DNA of 6,251 nt from Atopobium sp. GTDB lineage: Bacteria > Actinomycetota > Coriobacteriia > Coriobacteriales > Atopobiaceae. Below, in pieces: positions 1 to 4,127 of the stretch. The translations under genes and the position numbers were made by a program. The stretch covers positions 1 through 6,251 of the forward strand of contig JAHACE010000079.1 of the NCBI GenBank assembly GCA_018376005.1, read 5' to 3'. The notes below the pieces were generated by a model. The model saw only the letters and a program-made list of their open reading frames with translations. It had not been told where the DNA came from and ran no database searches. Within the stretch, counting starts at the first letter, position 1. Each line of letters opens with the position of its first letter.

Positions 1-1
1 C

Positions 2-820
2 GTTACCGCAACGGTTGACTCGGTGCCTCTGATTGCGTCGAGCATTATGAGCAAGAAGATCGCTTCCGGCTCCGACTGCATTTTGCTGGACGTTAAGTGT
101 GGTTCTGGCGCCTTTATGAAGGACGTCGACTCCGCAATTGAGCTGGCAGATGCCATGGTTTCTATTGGCGAGCACGTTGGTCGTACCACTGCAGCGCTGA
201 TTACCGGCATGGATCGTCCTCTTGGCAAAAACGTTGGCAACTCTCTCGAGGTCATCGAGGCAGTGGCCACGCTTAAGGGTGAGGGTCCTGAGGATCTGAC
301 CGATGTCTGCGTTGAGCTTGCTGCAAACATGCTTAACCTCGCAGGTAAGGGAAGTATTGAGAACTGCCGTAAACTGGCTCGCCAGCAGATTGCAAACGGC
401 GAGGGCCTGGCTAAGCTGGCCCAGATGGTTAAGGCTCAAGGCGGCACCGACGAGGTCATCTTTGACACCACCAAGTTTGAAGCTGCGCCATTCCGCCGCG
501 ACATTGTGGCTGAGACCAGCGGATATATCACTTCCATGAACGCTGAGCTGGTGGGCATTTCCTCCGTTGCTTTGGGCGCCGGTCGCGAGAAGAAAGGCGA
601 TCCGATTGACCCTGCAGCAGGTATTATCCTCGAGCGCAAGACCGGCGATTATGTCGAGAAGGGCGATGTCATTGCAACGCTTCTGACCGGCGACGAAAGC
701 CGTCTTGATGAGGGTGAGCGCATCTTCCGCGAGGCTCTGGTCTTTGGCGAGAGTGCCCCCGAGCTGGAGCCGCTGTTCTTTGCGCGCGTCTCCAAGGACG
801 GCGTCGAGCGCTTCGCGTAA
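2..820 (+). CDS. Pyrimidine-nucleoside (thymidine) phosphorylase, C-terminal part
   Basis: The enzyme cleaves thymidine, and in the broader-specificity form also uridine and deoxyuridine, with phosphate to give free base and (deoxy)ribose-1-phosphate in cytosolic pyrimidine salvage. The gene enters from the left edge: frame 2 is open from base 2 and reads VTATVDSVPLIASSIMSKK. This lines up without gaps with E. coli thymidine phosphorylase from its residue 173. The pyrimidine-contacting Ser186 and Lys190 correspond to codons 41-43 and 53-55, while Arg171 lies just outside the window. The DVKCGSGAFMK motif follows at about 80-112. The last 100 or so residues (from FEAAPFRRDIVAETSGYI) form the PYNP C-terminal domain, including GREKKGDPIDPAAG. 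About 170 N-terminal residues are missing only because of the window edge. The GTG at 23 is an internal codon, not the start. Details such as PLGKNVGNSLEVIEA lean towards the broad-specificity Pdp type, but deoA and pdp cannot be separated safely here. The gene ends in TAA and is followed by a terminator. Confidence 0.95.
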   Translation, partial: VTATVDSVPLIASSIMSKKIASGSDCILLDVKCGSGAFMKDVDSAIELADAMVSIGEHVGRTTAALITGMDRPLGKNVGNSLEVIEAVATLKGEGPEDLTDVCVELAANMLNLAGKGSIENCRKLARQQIANGEGLAKLAQMVKAQGGTDEVIFDTTKFEAAPFRRDIVAETSGYITSMNAELVGISSVALGAGREKKGDPIDPAAGIILERKTGDYVEKGDVIATLLTGDESRLDEGERIFREALVFGESAPELEPLFFARVSKDGVERFA

Positions 821-858
821 GCGTACGGGGTCCAAGCTCCACATAACATGCAGGTCAG

Positions 859-891
859 ACCGGTGTTCACGCAGGTGAGCACCGGTTTTTT
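859..891 (+). terminator. Intrinsic terminator of the phosphorylase gene
   Basis: ACCGGTGTTCAC (859-870) pairs with GTGAGCACCGGT (875-886) as a 12-bp stem with a single G-U wobble and the tetraloop GCAG. It runs into six T (886-891). It lies 38 bases after the phosphorylase stop codon, so it should end that transcript and separate it from the regulator and activase genes downstream. Confidence 0.92.
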
Positions 892-995
892 GTGTGGTAA
901 CAGTGTCGTGTGCGGGCAAACTTGCAGGTCAGTGCGCGAAGCGCCGGCGGGGAGTGCACGGGGTTTCTCGCCAGGCGCGCCATAACAGCATGCGC

Positions 996-1113
996 GCCTA
1001 AAAAGTGCAAAGAATCTGTATTTTGAATACAGATTCTTTGACAAAATCAGGCAAATCCACAGTTTCTTTTACCTTTTTAGGCAAAATTTACAGAATCTTT
1101 TATGAAATCAGGC
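996..1113. repeat. Repeat array A (type I head), inverted unit plus three direct units
   Basis: The array runs from GCCTA to CAGGC. Its head motif ACAGAWTCTTT occurs inverted at 1009-1019 and direct at 1029-1039, 1059-1069 (variant ACAGTTTCTTT) and 1090-1100. The direct copies are therefore 30 and 31 bp apart. Each head is followed by a tail ending in (C)AGGC, at about 1048-1052, 1079-1082 and 1109-1113. The inverted unit carries the mirrored tail at its left end. The inverted unit and the first direct unit form a perfect 15-bp-arm hairpin (1008-1022 with 1026-1040, loop TTG). Most heads contain AGA-W-TCT, a small palindrome around a central A or T. Array B repeats this array at an exact offset of 310 bp. 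Confidence 0.85.
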
Positions 1114-1148
1114 GCGTGAAAGATAGACTACGTGGCCCTAAATTTTGA

Positions 1149-1268
1149 GCCTGAAAAGGGCATCAAGTCTGAGTAAATTTACTCAGACTTGGCGAGAAAA
1201 ACCGGCAAATAGCTCAGATATGGTGCACTTTTCCGGCAAATTGTTCAGACATGGCGAGAAAATCAGGC
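1149..1268. repeat. Repeat array M (type II head), same architecture with a different head
   Basis: The array starts with GCCTGAAAAG, as array B does, and ends with CAGGC. The head here is CTCAGA(C/T)-type: inverted as TCTGAG at 1168-1173 and direct at 1182, 1213 and 1244 (TTCAGA), exactly 31 bp apart twice. Tails are GGCGAGAAAAACCGGC, TGCACTTTTCCGGC and GGCGAGAAAATCAGGC. They resemble the GAAATCAGGC and GCACTTTTCAGGC tails of arrays A and B. The distance from GCCTG to the inverted head is 19 bp, the same as in array B. The array therefore keeps the plan of A and B (one inverted plus three direct units) with a uniformly different head. Confidence 0.8.
1164..1191. repeat. 28-bp perfect palindrome inside array M
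   Basis: The left half CAAGTCTGAGTAAA (1164-1177) is the exact reverse complement of TTTACTCAGACTTG (1178-1191), with no loop. It arises from the back-to-back inverted and first direct units of array M. It could be a protein-binding site or extrude as a cruciform or RNA hairpin. No T-tract follows, so it is not a normal terminator. Confidence 0.9.
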
Positions 1269-1305
1269 TCCATGAAAGGGCAAACTCGGACACGCTTTAA
1301 ACCCC

Positions 1306-1423
1306 GCCTGAAAAGTGCAAAGATTCTGTATTTTGGACACAGATTCTTTGATGAAATCAGGCAAATCCACAGATTCTTTTATGTTTTCAGGCAAAAGCTA
1401 CAGATTCTTATCAGAAATCAGGC
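1306..1423. repeat. Repeat array B (type I head), second copy of array A
   Basis: The array is colinear with array A at a constant offset of 310 bp and without insertions or deletions. By eye I count 16 mismatches in 118 positions. The head occurs inverted at 1319-1329 and direct at 1339-1349, 1369-1379 and 1400-1410 (last base A), with spacings of 30 and 31 bp as in array A. The first hairpin is less perfect than in A: the 11-bp inverted and direct heads differ at one position. The array begins GCCTGAAAAGTGC and ends AAATCAGGC followed by GCG, as A does. Confidence 0.88.
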
Positions 1424-1460
1424 GCGCTAGCAGGCCAAAATGGAAATCTAGTCGGCAGAG

Positions 1461-1490
1461 CAGACTTAGCGAGAAAATCGGTCTTCTCGC
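1461..1490. repeat. Single type II unit fragment with a small hairpin
   Basis: CAGACTTAGCGAGAAAATCGG (1461-1481) matches the array M unit CAGACTTGGCGAGAAAA(A/T)C(C/A)GG at most positions. GCGAGAA (1469-1475) can pair with TTCTCGC (1484-1490) across an 8-base loop. A related piece in opposite orientation, TTTCTCGCCA at 964-973, stands left of array A, so related fragments bracket the whole block. Confidence 0.6.
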
Positions 1491-1492
1491 GG

Positions 1493-1521
1493 TTGCAGTT
1501 ATTGCACAGAGTGTGTAATAA
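1493..1521 (+). promoter_or_regulatory. Probable promoter of the regulator-activase operon
   Basis: A possible -35 box TTGCAG (1493-1498) is followed after 17 bases by TAATAA (1516-1521) as the -10 box. The -35 match is weak (three of six positions) and the -10 is good. The position, about 120 bases before the regulator's ATG and inside an inverted repeat, fits a self-repressed promoter. It would give an untranslated leader of about 115 bases. Confidence 0.45.
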
Positions 1522-1540
1522 TACTCAGTATGTGCAATAA
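1499..1540. promoter_or_regulatory. Inverted repeat, probable TetR-family operator
   Basis: TTATTGCACA (1499-1508) and TGTGCAATAA (1531-1540) are perfect 10-bp inverted arms. The 22 bases between them contain the putative -10 box and a weaker inner pair, GAGT (1509-1512) with ACTC (1523-1526). The arm centres are 32 bp apart, about three helical turns. A palindrome covering the promoter just upstream of a TetR gene is the classic layout for autorepression. That this regulator binds here is an inference. Confidence 0.55.
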
Positions 1541-1642
1541 GTCGGGTGCTACGGTGTTGTTGTGCTGCCGCGCCACCCGCGTCGCTCACACGCGCCCGCA
1601 CACCCAGTACGTACCTGCAACCAGGAGAGACTTCAGAAACGT

Positions 1643-2230
1643 ATGACGCAAACATTGTCTGTACCTGCTGTTTTTTCAGCTTGCAAGCTTGATCGACGCA
1701 CCGCAAGAACTCGTGCGGCGCTTAGAAAAGCCCTGGCAGAAGAGATAGACGCTACCGGCGACCTTACCTCCGTGACCGTCACGGGCGTAACGGAGCGCGC
1801 CGGCCTCACGCGTCGCACTTTTTACTCCCACTACAAAGACATCCCTGACCTGGTGCTCCACATCGAAAAGGAAGCGCTGGCAGAGCTGCGACCTGCTGTT
1901 GAACAGCTTGCTCGCGTCAACCTTGTTGAGCTTAAGGAGGCAATCGACTCCTACAAGCCATGCCCTGGCGCAACAGAGATGCTTCGCAGCATTCGCAAAC
2001 ACGGCTTCTACCTGCGTCCCTTGCTGGGCAACGGTGGAGACCCTGCGTTCCAAGATAAACTAAAGCACCTGGTATACGAGGTTATCGCCCAGCGCGCCCT
2101 GCATGATCTTGACCCGCGCGCACTTGGTCCCTTCTTTGACTACTATCTGACCTTTGCAATTTCTGCCGAGGTCGGCGTCCTTATCCGCTGGTTAATCGGC
2201 GGCATGCGCGAGCGGAGAGGAAAACAATGA
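1643..2230 (+). CDS. TetR/AcrR-family transcriptional regulator
   Basis: This is a 195-residue DNA-binding repressor of usual family length. The N-terminal TetR domain spans roughly residues 20-70. The helix-turn-helix reads VTVTGVTERAGLTRRTFYSH (about 44-63), with the typical RRTFYSHYKD recognition end. The C-terminal two thirds are helical and look like the TetR_C domain found in DhaS-like regulators (FFDYYLTFAISAEVGVLIRW near the end). The ligand is unknown. ATG 1643 is chosen because the TetR fold begins soon after it; AGGAG at 1623-1627 is a plausible but rather distant ribosome site (15 bases). The frame is open back to a GTG at 1562, but those extra 27 residues (Arg-, Pro- and His-rich) look like untranslated leader. 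The stop overlaps the next start as ATGA, so regulator and activase are very likely co-transcribed and translationally coupled. The regulator probably controls its own operon through the palindrome at 1499-1540. Confidence 0.9.
   Translation: MTQTLSVPAVFSACKLDRRTARTRAALRKALAEEIDATGDLTSVTVTGVTERAGLTRRTFYSHYKDIPDLVLHIEKEALAELRPAVEQLARVNLVELKEAIDSYKPCPGATEMLRSIRKHGFYLRPLLGNGGDPAFQDKLKHLVYEVIAQRALHDLDPRALGPFFDYYLTFAISAEVGVLIRWLIGGMRERRGKQ
2214..2229 (+). promoter_or_regulatory. Ribosome-binding site and ATGA overlap at the activase start
   Basis: GGAGAGG (2214-2220) lies 6 bases before ATG 2227-2229, and the ATG shares bases with the regulator's TGA (2228-2230). The good site and the 4-base overlap fix the activase start and indicate coupled translation. 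Confidence 0.85.
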
Positions 2231-3153
2231 TTAGTCCAAAGTTTGAGCTGGTAGAGAATGGTGCCGAGCTGGCACCAAACGTCCCACTTGACCTGTCTCA
2301 GGCCCACCTTATGCTGGGCATCGACGTTGGTTCCACAACCGTAAAGCTGTCCGTCATCGACGAGGACGGCACGCTGGTTTACGCAAACTACGAGCGTCAC
2401 CACACCGACGTTCGCGCAACCGCGCGCTCCCTGTTTATTAAAGCTCAGAAGCATATTGGCGAGACACCCATGTACGCCGCAATCACCGGTTCCGGCGGAA
2501 TGCTCTTGGCGCAATGGCTTGACCTGGAGTTTGTCCAGGAGGTTATCGCTTCTAAGCGCGCTGTTGAGACGCTGATCCCTCAGACCGACGTAGCCATTGA
2601 GCTGGGCGGCGAGGACGCAAAGATCATCTACTTTGACAACGGCATTGAGCAGCGCATGAATGGTACCTGCGCAGGTGGTACTGGTGCGTTTATCGACCAG
2701 ATGGCGTCTCTCCTCAAGACCGACGCAACCGGCCTCAACGAGCTGGCAAAAGACGTCAAGCAGATCTACCCAATTGCATCTCGCTGCGGCGTTTTTGCTA
2801 AGTCCGACGTTCAGCCGCTGCTGTCTCTGGCTTGGCCTGTGGTCACCCTATCCGCGGCCACGTCGCGTTTCTCGGCGGCCCGCTGCAGTACCTCTCTGAA
2901 CTGCGCCGTCGCTTCTACATCACGCTTAACCTGGACGACGAGCACATCGTCTTGCCAAAGAACGCTCACCTCTTTGTTGCAACGGGCGCTGCTCTGGCGG
3001 GCGAGTCCGACCGCCCAGTCACCTTTACGCAGATCATGGAGGCACTGGACAACCTCAAGGACATCCAGGGCTCCGAGGTTGCTCGTCTGGACCCACTCTT
3101 TGCAACTCAGCAGGACTTTGACAACTTCAAGGCCCGTCACGACCAGGAGGTAG
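2227..3153 (+). CDS. 5' fragment as actually translated: truncated first ASKHA domain
   Basis: As the sequence stands, translation from ATG 2227 gives 308 residues ending at TAG 3151-3153. Only the first 199 or so are family-like. They carry the phosphate-1 motif MLGIDVGSTTVK (residues 29-40), the phosphate-2 region AIELGGEDAKIIYF (123-136), and the two presumed [4Fe-4S] ligands, Cys148 in NGTCAGGTGAF and Cys187 in ASRCGVFAKSDVQPLL. These cysteines are 39 residues apart, the same spacing as Cys127 and Cys166 of Acidaminococcus HgdC (from memory). The last 109 residues are out of frame, rich in Ser, Arg, Thr and Leu, and meaningless. The adenosine-side motif (HVAFLGGPLQYLSELRRRF) is left in frame 3, so this product should not bind ATP properly. 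Confidence 0.75.
   Translation: MISPKFELVENGAELAPNVPLDLSQAHLMLGIDVGSTTVKLSVIDEDGTLVYANYERHHTDVRATARSLFIKAQKHIGETPMYAAITGSGGMLLAQWLDLEFVQEVIASKRAVETLIPQTDVAIELGGEDAKIIYFDNGIEQRMNGTCAGGTGAFIDQMASLLKTDATGLNELAKDVKQIYPIASRCGVFAKSDVQPLLSLAWPVVTLSAATSRFSAARCSTSLNCAVASTSRLTWTTSTSSCQRTLTSLLQRALLWRASPTAQSPLRRSWRHWTTSRTSRAPRLLVWTHSLQLSRTLTTSRPVTTRR
2818..2831 (+). other. Deletion and frameshift junction in the activase gene
   Basis: Upstream, frame 1 reads SDVQPLL (ending 2823). Downstream, frame 3 reads VSGLACGHPIRGHVAFLGG (from 2823). The second ASKHA domain serves as an internal ruler: between SRCTVFMNSRVKQAQ and its own VQGG it has about 22 more residues (from KEGATIGDVAAG to KNALF), absent here. 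Restoring the frame requires a lost length of 3k+1 bases, so about 64 or 67 bases is inferred. Confidence 0.8.
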
Positions 3154-3188
3154 TGCCAAAGGGCCAGCTGGCCAACTACCACGGTCGC

Positions 3189-3965
3189 GTGTTCATTGGC
3201 ATCGACGCAGGTTCTACCACCATGAAGGCTGCTGTTGTTGGCGAGAAGGGCGAGCTTCTCTACACCTGGTACGACAATAACAACGGCGATATCCTGGGTA
3301 CCGCTCGCAAGATCATGGACTCCATCTACGACGAGATGCCTTCCGACTGCATTATTGGCCACGTTACAACCACTGGTTATGGCGAGGGTATCCTGATTGA
3401 GGCTCTCCGCGCAGACTCGGGCGAGATTGAGACCGTCGCTCACCTGCGTGGCGCTAAGGCATTTGTCCCAGACGTTGATTTCATTCTTGATATTGGCGGC
3501 CAGGACATGAAGTGTCTGCAGGTCAAAGACGGCGTCATTGAGCACATCATGCTCAACGAGGCTTGCTCTGCAGGCTGCGGCTCCTTTATTGCGTCCTTTG
3601 CCGACTCCATGAAGATGGACGTCCGCGAGTTTGCAACCGCTGCAACCAAGGCAACACTCCCTGTTGACCTGGGATCCCGCTGTACCGTCTTCATGAACTC
3701 CCGCGTTAAACAGGCGCAGAAGGAGGGTGCAACCATCGGCGACGTTGCTGCTGGTCTTTCATACTCCGTCATCAAGAACGCCCTGTTCAAGGTCATTAAG
3801 CTCCGTGACTTCAGCGAGATTGGCGAGCACTGCATTGTTCAGGGTGGTACCTTCATGTCCGACGCAACGCTCCGTGCTTTTGAGCTGCTCACCGGCAGAG
3901 ACGTTATCCGTCCTGACATTGCAGGCGTTATGGGTGCCTACGGCGCCGCTCTTCTCGCCCGCGAC
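3189..3965 (+). other. Second BcrAD/BadFG ASKHA ATPase domain
   Basis: GIDAGSTTMK is the phosphate-1 loop, TTTGYGEGILIEAL follows, LDIGGQDMKCL is the phosphate-2 loop, and VQGGTFMSDA is the adenosine motif. Two cysteines sit in NEACSAGCGSF (TGC 3564-3566) and GSRCTVFMNS (TGT 3681-3683). They are 39 residues apart, exactly as in the first domain, so both halves can carry cluster ligands. This domain is complete and undamaged. Confidence 0.85.
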
Positions 3966-4046
3966 CGCGCAGGCATTGACGGCGTATCCACCCTGCTTGA
4001 CCGCGAGTCCATCGACAACCTGCAGGTCAAGCTTACCAACACGCAC

Positions 4047-4127
4047 TGCCGCATCTGCCCTAACAGCTGCATGCTTACCATCAACGACTTTGGTAGCGGC
4101 CACAGGTTTATCACCGGTAACCGTTGC
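4047..4127 (+). other. Cysteine cluster between ASKHA domain 2 and the DUF2229-like region
   Basis: THCRICPNSCMLTI gives CX2CX3C (codons 4047, 4056, 4068), and a fourth cysteine follows in GNRCEKGAG (4125-4127). This four-Cys arrangement could hold another Fe-S cluster or zinc. It is followed by a Lys-rich linker (KKRGAKKNEA). The metal type is not decidable from the sequence. Confidence 0.65.

Larger units (their letters stand above)
892..1490. other. Gene-free region dominated by ordered short repeats
   Basis: I see no credible gene in these 600 bases. The short open frames that exist (for example 1315-1518 on the + strand) are read-throughs of the repeats. The left part (892-961) shows nothing I can name. 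From about 962 to 1481 the DNA consists largely of related short units: three arrays, plus single unit fragments at each side. The arrays are AT-richer than the flanking genes. A GC-rich hairpin (GGCGCGC at 974-980 with GCGCGCC at 992-998) stands directly at the left edge of the first array. The block lies between the phosphorylase terminator and the regulator promoter. Confidence 0.85.

Noticed and set aside
1008..1040. Array A hairpin as an intrinsic terminator
   Set aside because: The stem is AT-rich and no T-tract follows on the + strand (the stem is followed by ACAAAATC); the real terminator is at 859-891.
649..1044. Minus-strand open frame of 131 codons
   Set aside because: It covers the phosphorylase 3' end antisense, the terminator and part of array A, and shows no protein-like features.
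996..1423. CRISPR array
   Set aside because: The period is only 30-31 bp in total, leaving no room for spacers between repeats; units are inverted as well as direct and imperfect, and no cas gene is present.
1315..1518. Small + strand open frame of 67 codons
   Set aside because: It is a read-through of array B (repeated DS-MKSGKS-type pieces), starts on a GTG inside the repeat without a ribosome site, and ends in the promoter.
1562..1642. Upstream GTG start for the TetR regulator
   Set aside because: The added 27 residues are Arg-, Pro- and His-rich, unlike TetR N-termini, and no ribosome site precedes the GTG.
2800..2850. Programmed ribosomal frameshift in the activase
   Set aside because: There is no slippery heptamer or obvious stimulatory structure at the junction, and about 22 residues are missing, which slippage alone cannot explain.
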